A stretch of DNA of 64,000 nt from Sclerodactyla briareus (lineage: Eukaryota; Echinodermata; Holothuroidea; Dendrochirotida; Sclerodactylidae), in contig JAODTK010003333.1 of NCBI GenBank assembly GCA_026419785.1, positions 124,001 through 188,000 of the forward strand. The letters are read 5' to 3'. The position numbers and the translations under genes are program-made. Positions 24,601 through 39,100 of this stretch are shown here, one piece after another (the first letter of the stretch is position 1; every line of letters begins with the position of its first letter). A model generated the notes under the pieces. The model did not search any database. It was given only the letters and a program-made list of their open reading frames with translations, and had not been told where the DNA came from.

Positions 24601-27600
24601 TGTTTGATGCATAAGAGGAGATATCTGTCCTAGTGGGATTTGTCCTAGTAGAATGTGTAATTTTGTCATGTGAGTTTCAAAGGAATCGTCCTGCACACCG
24701 TGTGTGTAGCCTTAGATTGCGAGTATACCCGAATGACCTTTGACAAACCATATCATCATCATATCATTTCACTGCGAATTTGAAATGTGCTCTTTTGCCA
24801 CCTACGCATTTTCCCCCCTAGTTGATATCATCCTTGGTTTGAGCTAAGACTACAAATCGCTTGGCCTCTGGGTTTTCAGGTGGAGGCTTTAACCTCAACA
24901 CTTCAATTTCGGGAAGCATGCACTATATATGGAGCAGGCCTGGTGAAGTAATCAATCTTTATCCACCAGCCTCTCATCCTGTATGCCTTCCTCCCCAGTG
25001 GCTGGAATTATACCTGCTGTATTTATATCTCTATCTGCTGATGAGCCATTGTGACATTGTCAGGCTTTTCTGATCAATCCTTGGTCCCGTTTTGGTAGTG
25101 AAAAAAAAATTGTGGATGGCTAATGTCTAGCCCATGTAAACCAATTAGGTGCATTTGAATTGTTAGCAGTTTGAACATCTTTGGCATCTCATCTGATGGC
25201 CTGTGAACATGTAATAGGCCAGTTCGGAGTTACAGTTTTATTGAGATGATAATGATGTGATGTCGAAGGCAGTTCAACGTTAACGTACATGTGGCAAACG
25301 TTGTTTCGAAACTCCCCTGCCCCTGCGCCCTTAAAATTTTCGATCCTGCAAACACAAACTCACAGATTTTTCTCCCATACCTATCAACATAACATCAAAA
25401 CATTGATGAAATTGGTTGCAATTTTCAAACAATGGTGACCGTTTCAAAATAAGTTGTAACGTCACCCAAACTGTTCAGTGGTGACATGCGCACTTACAAC
25501 TATGAACTGGCTTTTAAGAGGTTCTAAAACCTCTTCAAAGAGAGGCTGTATGATCCACATGGGTTCGTTTCATCAGACATTGCTCATCCACATCTCTCCT
25601 GTCTCCTCACATCTAGGCATTCAACCACACTGCCCAGTATGACACAACCCCGCCATCTCAGATTACTTCCGGCAGCAGTTCTCTGCCGGGGTCTCGCAGC
25701 TGAAGCTCCGCTACGGTGCTAACCCCCACCAGAAGCCCGCTCAGGCTGTTCCCAGTACGAGCCCCGCCCCTCCATGAAGGTGCTAAACGGTTCCCCGGGG
25801 TTCATCAACCTCTGTGGGATCTTTCAACTGCTGGCATCTGGTGAAGGACCTGAAGAGGGCCTGGGACTGCCCGCTGCTACTTCCTCAACACGTCGTCGCA
25901 GGTACTAATGCCCCTACAGCTCATGCCATTGTTCCTAGTTCCTGTAGCAATGTTCCACAGCAGGGGCCGGCAACTAGTAGCCCTGGCCCATTCGTGTACC
26001 TCCCTGCAAATTTTGGTTGGTTTTCGTGATTGTAGAAAAAACATGGGGTTTCAAAGAAAGGAGAGCACTAGAAAAATGTCATAATAGTCCTGTCTTCCAT
26101 TTCGTCTTTGTTGAAAGTTTATTAGGAGCTGATTTCAGCCGATATATGAAGCGGTCCTTTCAGCCCCCAAAATGTCCTGTTGCTCACGCCAACCGGTAGC
26201 TGTTGCACTGCCAGAACAGTAATGGATGTGTCACTGTTACCTGTAGGGGACCTTGTACAAAACCAATTTGACATTTCTCTGTCATCCTCTTTAGTATGCA
26301 TCCAGATTGAAACACTTGAATAGATATTTGAAATTCAGAATGGATTGAAGCTGTCTGTTGGTCAAACACTCTTGGTGACTTGTGAATCGGTATGCTTTTG
26401 GATGTCCAAATGCGAAAAATGAGTGCTATTGTCAGCGTTCAAAATAGCTAGTGTAGCATTGCTGGTGTAGCAACGCAAAATACTCCTCGAATGAGCAAGA
26501 CTTTGCTACAACACTTTTTTTGGAAGTGTAAAGCAGTCAGCTTGTACCAAAATCTCATGGACACGCTTTGCAGAATTTCTACAATCCATCCCTGATTGTT
26601 ACCAAGTGTAAAGCACTATTTCAAACGCTGGCTATTGTGTTTTTGCATTTAGATGCACCTAAAATGCTCTACAAATATAGGGTCTCTCGGCCAGCATACA
26701 TTCCCAAATTTCACACATGGACCATTGACCCACCAATCTTGGCTGTTCTGGGAGTGATGAAGGTAAAGCTGGATAATGGTTTGGTACACATGGAGCCCCC
26801 TGGTGTGTAGGATGATAGAGCAAGCCCGCAGTATTCACTGCCTGTCGAAAGAGAGAGAGACTCAAACAAAATGCCAGGTCGATGGCCCACATCAGATGTC
26901 ATGCAGGAAAATGAGTCTGTAGTTGTTAGGATGTAATAAGTAAGTTCTTGGAGTGAATCAGCAAGTCCCTGCTTGTGCACCGCAAACATGATTGTTTTTG
27001 ATGCCTTGACAAGCAGAGGAATCTATGCAGTCATGACAGTGGGTGTGTGTGTGTGACGCCCTTCGCCTGCTTAACACCCATAACTCGATCTCACCTGGAT
27101 AGGTAAGTTCATTCTTGGATATGGTTCCCCCTAATGAGTACATGATCCCTATTGTTTTGGGGTCAGGTCAAAGGTCATCTGAGGTCAAGAGAGGTCAAGT
27201 CCAAAAATGATTGTTAACACGATGATAAGTCCAGAATGCCTGGTCCATCAGTTGAAATCCGGTATGCAGCTTCTCATGAGGTGAACAGGAATCCTATTGT
27301 TTTTGGTGTTAAATCGGGGGTCAGATTTGGGAAAAATGGGAAAGGTTGATAAATTGACCAATGGAAATGTTACCTCGTTTTTAAAACCGACACCTCACAC
27401 TCACTTGGAGGGATCAAGTTCATACTCGGTATATGGGTTCCCATAATGAGTACATGATCCCTATGGAGGGTCAGGTAAAAGGTGATCTGAGGTCAACAGA
27501 GGTCAAAGTCTGAAAATCTTATCAACACGATAAGTCCAGAATGCCTGGTCCAATCAGGTTGCAATTGGGTATGAGCTTCTATGAGGCAGTACCGGAATCC

Positions 27601-30600
27601 TTTTGGTTTTGGGGTAAATCGGGGGGTCAGATTTGGGAAAAATTGGGAAATTGTGAAAAATTGATAATTGACAAATTTCAGCTCGTTAACATGATAACTC
27701 ACCTCTACTTGGATGGATCAAGTTAATACTCGGTATATGGTTTTCCCATAATGTGTACATGATCCTTGTTTTTGGGGTCAGGTCAAAAGTCATCTGAGGT
27801 CAACAGAGGGTCAACGTCAGAAAAATCGTGTTACAAAAACACGATGATTAAGTCCAGAATGCCTGTCCAATCAGGTTGAACTTCGGTATGCCGCTTTCTC
27901 ATGAGTGGACAGGAACCTACTATTGTTTTTGGTGTAAATCGGGGTCCATATTTGGGAAAAAAGGGAATTGGTTAAAAATTGATAGTTCGACAAATTTTAG
28001 CTTGTTAAAATTCGCTCCCACCTAATGGATGAACTTATATAGTATATGGGTTCCAAAATGATCCATGATCCCTATTTTTTGGGGTCCAGGTTTGGAGGTC
28101 ATCTAGTTCAAGAGAATTCGAAGTCCTAAAAATCTTGTTAACAGATCCGAAGTGCCTGGTCTGATCCGGTTGAATTTCGGTATGCAGCTTCCTTATGGGA
28201 AAACAGGAACCTATCGTTTTGGTGTACTGGAGCCAGTTTGAGAGGAAATGGAAAAAATATATTTGAACAATTGATATTTGGGTCTAACTTTGCTTGTTAA
28301 CAAGGACCTGCATCTCATGGATGGTAGTGTTCTACTTGGTATGTAGTTTCCTCATATGGGTTTTACCTACAATGATCCTCCCATTTTAACATCTTGACAG
28401 TGCTAGCTTGATCAGTCAGACAGTCAATGAATCACTAACCTTTGCTTTTTCTGGTTTGAGCACCAAAACAGCCGCTTCAAAAAATGTGGCAAATGGTACA
28501 CCTCAAAAGCTGTCTTAGCATAACTGTTATCACTACATAATGATGTTAACAAAATCCTTTGATTTTTTGTTTTCATGGTATAACTCGTACCCGCCGATCA
28601 AAGGGTTCAACCCTATTCCACGCCCAGCGGGTGCGGACCTGGATGCTGCACCTTATTGTCCTGTTGTCTGTTTAATATCTTACAAAGTATCACAGCGAAA
28701 AATCATCATTGAATGCAGAGAGATTGGGCAAACCAGAACTGGGCTCCTGACATTTGGCCCTCTGCCTCATAGGTATCTGGAGCCAACACGATTGCATTAG
28801 GATAACCTGACAAGTCTGGCTTATTATTTGTTTGCTTGCAAGCAGTGTCAAGGTTTTTCCGACACTGCTATTTTCGGACAAAACTTGGTTTCAGGTGCAG
28901 TGCGGTTTATTCCGGTTCAATGGGTGTATATAATGAGCACTGTACACACAAGAAGGCAGGCGTGATCAGCTTCATTTGTCAGCTCAGGATTGATCCCAGA
29001 ATCTAATGCAGGGCATGTCCCCATGATATTTTGGGCTACCCATATGTAAGTGGGGACCTTGAGGTGAGTGTGAACGGCAAGAGTGCCATACGTGGCAGAC
29101 CATTAAGGCGTCCTCCATAGAATATGATGCAGTGACATGTGAGAATGGTGTGTCCAGAGTGAACGGCGAGAGGTTCGTATTTCACCATACGGTGTGACAA
29201 GTCAGTAATATCATGGGTATTATTTGTGAGCCCTGTGCGGTCCTGTCTCAGTACAATCCGGTCATGAAGCAAGACCATATCCATGATTGCGCCTTGTGAG
29301 GACCTCTCTGTACTTGGTATGGTTTATAAATCAAACAACTATCTCTCTTGGCGGCAGACAAATTGTAGGTCCTGCCTGCCCCCAGCCCTGACCTGGGACC
29401 AATAGGGATTGCCTGAAGCTTTATGTGTTCATTCATGCAGTGGTCTCAATTAAGAATACTGGTCATGCAGGATTATTTGGTCTGTCATAGAATGTTAGTT
29501 TTGGTTTTGAATGGTACTATGAACTGAACCACTGGTTCCCACCAAAGGAAATTGTGTGCTGGAGGAATGCCAGAGATGAATTGCAGCTTCATCTTCTTGT
29601 CTTACCTCTTTAGGCGCAGCGCGGGGGTAACACTTAGTCAAGAGCATGCCAAGGTCTGTATGGTCAGCGATATGGTGGAGAGCCTCTCTCCACTCGCACT
29701 GCCTACGCCCGGGCTCGAGGTAAGTTCTAAAACGTTCGGAGTATCATTTTAAAAGCTAGGATCAAGGCATTTATATAAATCAAAGGAGAATGGCAATAAT
29801 GTCTCAGGTGGCCATTCCCCTCCTTTTTGACCTCTTACAAAATACTCGAAACAGTTCTTCTCTCTGAAACCCACATGTGAGACAATTAAAGTCCTGACAA
29901 ATGGAGGAGAGAGAGAAGGAGAAAGCGCAATGTGGTTGGACATTCTGAATTGTGTGTGAATGAGATTACACAGCCACAAGAGAGACTTGTGGATACATTG
30001 ACACAGTTTGTACAGCTAGGTGACCAGGCGTGGCTGACTGTATAGGATTGTGGTATTTCCTACCTGTCTTAAGAGGTTCCTTATAACAGTCCCTGCTTGT
30101 TGATACATTGACACAGTTTGTACCAGCCGGTTGGCCAGCTGTGGCTGACTGTATAGGATTGTGGTATTTCCTACCTGTCTTAAGAGGTTCCTTATAACAC
30201 AGTCTCTGCTTGTCGATACATTGACACAGTTTGTACCAGCGGTTGGGCAGGCTGTGGCTGACTGTATAGGATTGTGGTATTTCCTACCTGTCCTATGAGT
30301 TTCCTAAAAAGGGGGGAGGGGGGGAGACTTCATTCCAGTTGATTGCTGGCAGTGAGTTCCACTGTTTATAGTGAGAGGAGTGTGACAAATTGGCTCTGAT
30401 TATGAGGCTTCAATGACCACAGGCACCTCAACCATGTTCGAAATCAAGTGGTTGTTACCAACCATATTGTATTCCCAATAATCAAGGCGTTCATAGTAGT
30501 GAACCGTGTGTAGATGTTTTGAGTACTGTAGTGAAACTAGTAGTAGTTTCCATCCCCTGTTAGTAGAATGGAGTCATTCATTTTCATTCATTTGTAATTA

Positions 30601-33126
30601 AATTTTTGTTCCTCGCTAGCAAGTGGAATAGTCTTATTGTATCTATATTTACCCCAAGTTATAGTGGTTTCCTCCAGGAATTTGATTTTTAAGAGGTTGT
30701 GCGCACATGTCCACTCCTCTTGCAAAGTGTATAAATTCGGAAAACTGGTGTCTCTGGGACCTACGTTAGATATCCTGCCTCTCTTGCCACCAGGCTAACT
30801 ATTATCATTACCAAAATCCTAAGCTATTATATTTTGCCTTTCCTGGCTGGTTATCGGCCTTCATCGATGCTTTGTTACATAATAATTAGAACAAACCGTG
30901 GGACCCTCAAGGGGAGATGGAGTTCCGCTCACGATTGCAAAATACAGTGGATGCCATACTAATTGCTACAATTGTGTCGAGACTTTTTCTCCCGCTACCC
31001 AAGTGTTGCACTACTTCCCACTTGTGTATCACTTCTCAGCATTCATTAGTTTTTATTTTCTATGCAGGTGCTGATCGGATGTCCTCCTATGGTGACTTCA
31101 TATCACTCTCCGACAAATGTGACGTCCCCACAGCAAAAGTAATCTCGAGAGAGGTGGTCGTGTGATCCATCAGTACACAGGAAAAACATTAACTTTTATG
31201 GCCTGGTTGCCACATGGTCGCCTGAACTCAGAAAAATTTGTGTGTCAGCTGCTGAGTCCCTTTCTGGCTGGCCTATGGTAGACTGCTTCTCGGAAGTGCA
31301 GAAAGGTGGCAAATGAACTGAAATGTCAATTATTCAGTGAGAAATATGAATATAATAGCGAATAGAGTAATTGTTGCTGTTTGGCTTCATTTGGACGAGA
31401 TGTTGGGCAGTGGTCAAACACGGGAAAGATTTGTCATCCTGTTTATCAGAGTTTGCCGATTCCATTTCATTTCAAAATCTTTGTTTTTCTATTTTTTCCG
31501 CTGCCAATGGGATAATAAAAACTGCTGGTCAGGGATCACCTGCGATCATGTCTGAACTGTATGTATGCTTTGCGTTTGTTTGGAGGTTACACTGAGTGAT
31601 GAGTGGGCAACCTCCTGAGTACTGCTCTCTGTCGCTAGGTCAGTGGACACACCCCCGCGCACTGTTCTCTGTCACACTAACCCTTGGCAATCCAAAGGTG
31701 ATGCGTCAATACTTGATCGACGCTGCCAGGTTGGAATAAAAGTGAAAACTATTGGTATGTATATGTACGGGGCATGTACAACCGATGGTGGGCATCAGTC
31801 CCCTCCGATAATCCTAGAAGGAAAAATTGTCCCCTACACATCTCCGCAGCTTCTCTGCAATTAAAGCCGATGCGTCATGAAACAAATTTACTTTGAACTG
31901 GCAGTAATGAAAAGAGGACATTTCAAAAACCCCACACCCCAAATTTCAAGTTTCTAGCATGTTGCCTTGTTCAGATATTTCAATTTACTTTACTGGGCAA
32001 TTCAAAGAATCTATGACATCATGGGTAGTCAACTCAAGTCAAGTCAGGCCAACCACCAAGTCAAGTCAAGGCACAGCAAAAGCCAAGTCAAGTCAAGTCA
32101 CAATGTTTTTCTCAAGTTCAATTAAAGTCACTAACATGGATATGATCTAATGATGATGACGATTCGTGGTTTCCATAGCAATTGTGTCAGAAGGTTGTTT
32201 ATCCTATTTTAAGTACTCTGGCTACGCAGTATTTGTCAGTGAGTTTGTGTTGAAAAAACCCCCAATTCGGAAGGCAACGTAGCGAACCACTACGAGTCAA
32301 CAAAAAATTCTACGAGATTTAACCTGGTTCAGTTAACTGGTACCGACGAGGGATCAGAGTCTTGGAAGTCGTCACTCCGTCAGCAGGTCGTAAACGGAGT
32401 GAGACTTGGGCGCGCTTGAACTCTCCCGAACCCGGCCAACGCTAAAGGATCGATTTTACAAGAGAAGCACACAGAGAGCTCTCCAAGAGATTGGCACTTT
32501 CATTGATTGTGTTGAATCGAAGAGACTACTGGCCAAACTCTTAGGAGGACTTCGATGGACAGAACAGAAAACAAGATCGGCTCCACCTCCGGCCATTAGA
32601 AGCACAGCAAAGGCGGAGGTCACCATCCGTTACAGCAAGCGCAGATAGGCTCACAACCTATACTGTAAGGAATCTCCCACCTTAGGGGCTTCAGGCTATT
32701 CAACACCGACTCTCATTAGGGCCACCAACTACCCCAGAAAGTGTATGTCTGCATCCTCAAACAAGCACTTGTCTCTGTCTATTTCTTTCCTCCACTACTG
32801 TAATAAGATAATAACGACTCTCATACATTATGTCTCGCAAGGGGCGTAAACTTAACAGAGCTTCTCAAAAGTAGAATATAAAATAATCGTTTAATCAACC
32901 ACCTCTCATGAGTGCGCGGCTATACGTAGCCAATTTATAACCCGCAACCTACAACTCGGGAGGCGCATAAACGAAAGAGTACGTCAAGAACCTATCAGAC
33001 CGCCCTCAATTATAGAGCTGGTCGCCCTGGGTAAGGGGCCAAACGAAGTAGCGAACACCCAGTTTTCGCCCTCACTCAACCTGAAAACCCCCCACCCCTA
33101 CCCGGAGCATTAATCATGCACGGGAC

Positions 33127-33157
<31 letters not shown>

Positions 33158-36100
33158 AGGCACGGAGTTGGGATTGCACAAGTAATCCCCGTCTGGCATT
33201 CAACTAATGCCACCATGCCACAAAATACTAAAGTGATTTTTGCTATCGTCCTTGCCCACAGATTCGGGGTATCAAATTTTAAGGTCTCGGGCTGCTTCCC
33301 ATAACAATCAACTAATCATGCTCACCGGTTCCAGTGCAACACTAGATGGTGACCCAGCGCCAACCCTTCCTAACACTTACTGTCATTCTGTCACATACAA
33401 TGCATGTTGTATGCGCTGTAAGTGTAACGATCTGTATAAAAAAATAAAAAAACAGTAAGCTGTGCATGCGATTCTTGATATCGATATGGCAGCAGACTGC
33501 AGGTAGTGCAACTATACACTATAGGGCCTATACTCCGAGGCGTACCGTAACATCAATTCAAAAAACGAACTGCGACTTGAGTCGCTCCAAAGACTTCAGT
33601 CTTTTTATTAAACTTGAGTCGAGAATGGTTCCAAGTCCAAATCAAGTCAAGTCAAATCAATAAGGTTGAGACTTGAGTCAAGTCAAGTACTTACAGGATA
33701 GCGACTTGAGTCGAGTCATTAATTTTCTTATCAAGTCAAGTCGGTTATGCGACTCGATTCGACTTGAGTCCTAGTCCGACTTGACTGTTACAACACTGAG
33801 ATAACGCATGGATTGCTCATAGATCCTACACGTAAATGCAGCCAATGGGATGACAGGAAGGGGTATTCTGTGAAGAATTCTGTAAGTTTCTATCTGGACC
33901 CCGGGTGAGCGGTTTTTACAGTATGTTTAGAACAAGATTTTCGAAAGGACATATTTCACATTGACTTCTATCTCCAATTCATATAGTCACATGCCTTTGC
34001 CTGCCATTGTTTCTCCAGTTAATATGATAGATCCATGGTCATACCCATGAGTGACTGTTTCATTCATGTTCAAAAGTTTGGCAGATGAAATGCTCTCAAG
34101 TCCAAACCCCTGTCAATTGATGTTCCTATGTGGAGCTATTGACTTTTTACGTCAACGTGAAATTAATGTGTACTTGTCATAGGGAAAAATAATTTTGCAG
34201 GATTCATTAGACACACGTTAATGCGTGATGATTTTGATCTTGATGGCAGCATATATGATAAGGCTCAAACTTATGTCTGAAATTCGGACTGACACACTCG
34301 TTCATATATCTAATATGATGATTTATCTAACAAATTGTCCTACAATTCTAGGGAAATTTTCATACTTCATGTTGCCGCGAAATGAGCTGTACAATCTCCC
34401 ATTTGTCCTTGTGTCCCCGCTATAGTTGTCAGAAAGAGTCAAGGAATCACAAGCCTTTTTGCTTTGTTGGTTTGTTTGTTTTTTTTGTTTTTATTTATTT
34501 TTATTCATTCATTCATTCTTTGTTTGTTTGTTTATTCGGTTCGTTCGTTCCTTCGCTTTGCCAGTGATTTTACACTGTTTCGCTAGCAGAAAGGCTATGC
34601 AAACACAAAAGACAAAGACAAGTCCTCACAAATATGTGAGCCAATGTATAAAACAAAGAATCATGCAGGATGAGGAAGCCCAAGAGTTCCGGGAGTATGA
34701 AACAAATAGTTCTCGAGAATTGGAAGTAAACACCTGTGTCAGAAGTAAACAACTGTGTCGGAAGTAAACAACTGAGCTGGGCTAGGTTGATCATTCCACT
34801 CAACTGAGCCTGAATGGGGAAAACTCGGTCTACCTAAATTATCACAAGATCTTTGGATGACCACACGATCCAAAGACGCCGTTCTGGTACGGTAATTTAT
34901 AAGAATATTAAAATAAAAAAGAGGCAGAATAATCAGTGCCTGAACAGAAATGGATCTATGAACCATTTACCTTTAATTTAGTTGGTGACATCGGATTCCT
35001 TGTTTTCTGAAGGTGCTGGCTTTGTGTGAGTGTGGAGTGGTGTTCGCGTATAATTGCTATACAGGCACCAATTCTTCAAAAGATTTGACTCAATCTATTT
35101 TACAGGTCTAGCTGGGTATAGCCCGGGCTATGGGGAACAGCTTGACGAGATGTCAAGAAGAAGAGGTGGCAAATACGGGTTCTGGAGGTAGAGGTTCTGG
35201 AGGTAGAGGTAGGTAGGTTAGGCTTCTATGTGACTTATTATCCTTCTCCCTATATGTAGGGGGGGGAACACTCATAGCAGTTTCCGGATTTAGTTCTTGA
35301 AATTACATGAGATTTTTATTAGTATATGTGTGAACATGTTTTTTTGGAGTTTTTTTTTGTGTTGTTCTGGATTACTTCAGACTCGCTTTGTATGCCTGCT
35401 CGATACCCAAGGTCGGTTGCTGAACAGAACATTCAAGAAAATATCCAATTGTCTCACTTTTACCGAATCGTTCATCTCGCAATAATCCATTTAGGTGAGT
35501 GTCAGCCCAGAGAAGGACAAAAGCTTTATCGAGGCGCACAAAGTTTTAGCCCCAGAGAGAATCCGCCTCCACTCCCTCTGGGGAGTCCTCAAGATGATAA
35601 ACGCAATTGAGACGCCCGCCAGGTTGATCAGGGAACAATTACAGTGGGCGTGACTGCAATACACGCTTGGAATCAGAAAGCTGCCGTGAGTTTCTGCTTG
35701 TCCAGAATTCTACGGATGAAAAATAATGTAAGTGAGGGAAGTTAGTTCGCTAATAAAACGGTTCATCACCGACAACACCCTGCTGGGTTTGTAAACAAGA
35801 TGTCGGGGCGGTGGACTCTGGATCTGGTCTGAAGGAGTTTATGATCTTGTGTAAAAACTGCGGTTTACTAGCGACCCGGTGGGGTTGAGGATGTTATGTA
35901 CAACACTGAAGAAAGTGCGGTGGGGTTGGAGCAGTCGACTTGTGCCACTATGCTGCCGTGATGGTAGCTGCGGGAATCTCAACATGAGGTTCCACTGCTC
36001 CTCAACGATGGGTGTTCATGAGTGGACTCATACATATAGAATCGGTTATTTTCTTCGTAAGGGTTGGGATTGAATCCAATCAAGAGATTACACTTTCATA

Positions 36101-39100
36101 TCCCCCATAGACAATTCGTTTTTCAACAGTGCCAATTCCCCAGAAACGTAGGCAAGTGGGAAAAGTATTCAAAAACGTACCAGTTATTAATTCTTTTATC
36201 GAGTAGGCACTGATTAGGTCAGATCACAAACCAGTGGCTTCTCTTGATCACAGATTGATCCAGTTTTGAGCCAGAATGAAACTGAAACCGGACGCTTGTT
36301 GGGCTCCAATCAGAGAGGAGAAACGATGCTGTGATCAACAAAGCCACTTTGGAAAACGATTTTTGTACCAAACGTAACGAGGTATTTATGTGACTGATAA
36401 GTAGGTATTGCGTATACCATTGCATTGTCAAATTAATTACATGGGAAGTAAAATCATGTCATCAATTGGAGGAAGGAGTGCTTGAATAATTTTTCTTTGG
36501 ATTTAGCTTCTTTGTGGACCCATGTACTGTATAGGATAGAAAGATATAATCCATAAGATTGTAAAAAGATATGTCAAAAATTCGCAGATTGTATAATCTC
36601 AGCCCCGTTGTCACAAGGTTGCCAGAAGAAACAATACTTGGTTGCCGTTGCAGTCATAATAATGATGGTCTACTTGCCTTGTACAATAGTATTGTAAGCC
36701 ATGGATGCATGTATGATCGGGCCTTTTGTTTCATACAGGACAGAAACTGAATACACGCTGATAAGGTTGGAGAAGAAAACATGTTTGTTTATGGTGCATA
36801 ACACCTGGGGAATGTATATAAAATCAATTGAATAATTCTCTGTTGGTATATTTCCCATCATCTTCCTGCACAATGAAGCATTACAGTGTAGATCCAAGCG
36901 GCTTGCTTGAATGAGGTTAGTATGTCATCTTGTTTTTAAAGTGGACTGTTCATATTAAACCAAAATAATCGAAGAACGGTGCATTGGTCACATTTCAGTC
37001 AACTTGTAACCATTAATCTGGTCACTAAGGAGAGATATTGGTGAAAGTGTAGTTCAAATGCAGTACTGAAGGACACTCATTTATATTTGAAAAAAACGTT
37101 CCTTCGTCCCCTCTGACTATCAGTACCGAGGGCGCTGTCCGGGACCCTATGGTCGAAAGATCGCACTCAAGTACCCCACAGTCAAATTCGTCTGACTATT
37201 TTTTGCCAAGGACAGGCCAGTATCGGTATCTGGGGCCCAACAGTCCAGCATCCAAGTACGAAACTAGCAGGAGACAAAGCAAATAATGGTAAGAGCAAAT
37301 AAATAAAATATATATATTGAGAGAAAATACCGGGAGATCTCAGTCTGTTGAGCCAAGACCAGTTGAGCTATTGTTTTACGTTCCACATCTGTGTTGTTTT
37401 CTGTTCGCCCGTCTCTCATCAGACATTTGTAGGGGCATTTTGGCAGAATTGAAAAATCTGATAGGTGATCAGTAGTATTGTTACAACATTGGTAAAATTT
37501 GTTCTGGAGGCGAGATTTGTGTTCGGTTGTGTGTAGAGAAATATAAGTTGGAGGTGGTTTGTTGCAGCCAGCATGACTGGGATTTCGCTTTGTTTCTGAA
37601 AGTATAGTTCAAAATCGGAATGAGGTTGTCACGAGGATTCCGCAGGGGGAAGGGTATTATTGTGTGGTCTGGCTGGGGATAGATGTGTTTGGAAGGCGGA
37701 GCACATTGGAACAGGAATCACAGACGTTGACAAATAGTATGTAGAGTACAAGAAGGTCGGGGACTCCACTAGAATCTATGCCGGCTGGACAAGGGAAAGA
37801 AGGGGACTCTTTCGTACCTAGGTGAAGCTGAGTCACAATGTTTTAGTTCCATGCATTAATGTATTGGTCAATAACCTGGTACTCTTCCCAAGAAATGTGA
37901 AGTTTCGATGCACCATGTTATGTCATCAGGCCAGGGCACAGTACAGACAAGACCATCGCATACAAAAGTCTTAAAATTGTAGTTTACTGATTGACGACTT
38001 TGCTGAAGTCAAATAGCCAACCTCTCTCTTGAAACACTTTTGCACGTTCGGCCAATTTGAGCATGTGACTCCCCACTGATTCTTATTTATGTTTACACCT
38101 GCGCCTGCTAAAACAGGTGGCTCGACAGAGCACCCTCAACGTCCCTCAATTGAAGTTTGCAAAAGGAGTGAGCGGGCGAGAAGGCAACGTTGTCGAGTCT
38201 TCGTGAGCGGGACTGTAGGAGAAGACTGCTGGGAGAGTGGGAGGGTATTATGCTCGTAGACCCACCGGAGATCCTAAGGAGGTAGATGTATTATGCTGTT
38301 TCAAAAACGGTGGGGACCACGAGTAATTCATAGCGACAACATTTCCATAATGGTACATGATACTATTGTTTCTTTGGGGTCAGGTCAAAGGTCATCTGAG
38401 AGGGGTCACAAGAGGTCAAAGGTCTGAAAAACTTGTGAACCGATTAAGTTCAGATAAGTCCAGAGATGGTTGTCTGATGGGTCAAATTTGGTATGTGTTT
38501 AGCATTTCTGATGGAGTACGGGACCATATTGTTCTGGTATAGGTAAGATGGGGAATTTTGGTCTCAAAATAGGAAATTGTGTGACAAGTTCAATATTGGG
38601 CCAATTTTGGTCGTGAACACGATAACTCGACCCCACCTGGACTGCATGAAGCTCATACTTGGTATGTGTGTTCACCATTGATGCGTTACAGACGCCCTAG
38701 TGTTGTGGGTCGGTCAGAGATTCATCTGAGCGTCACAGTGGTAAAAGTCTGACACCCTTGTGATCGGATAAGGTCAGAATGAATTGGTCTGGATCGGGTT
38801 CAAATTTTTTTTTCTGGGTGGTGTGGAGTTTCTTTGGGGGGAGGGTACAGGAACTATGTTGCTGGTATAATCGGTGAGGAATTTTGGTCAAAAATGGAAA
38901 AATGTGGAAAAGACAATCTTTTGGCCAAATTTGGCTAGTAAACACGATGACTCAACCCAACCCTGAATGGATGAAAGCTCATACTTGGGATATTGGTTCT
39001 AAAGGATGAGTACATGAACCCTATCATTTAGGGTCAAGTCAGCGGTCATGATGGAGTCATGAACCATCATGCTTGGGAGGTCACCCGAGGCCATGAATGA

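Noticed and set aside
36219-36431. Minus-strand open frame of 70 codons
   Set aside because: It is the antisense shadow of ATIC exon 12, which matches the family on the plus strand.
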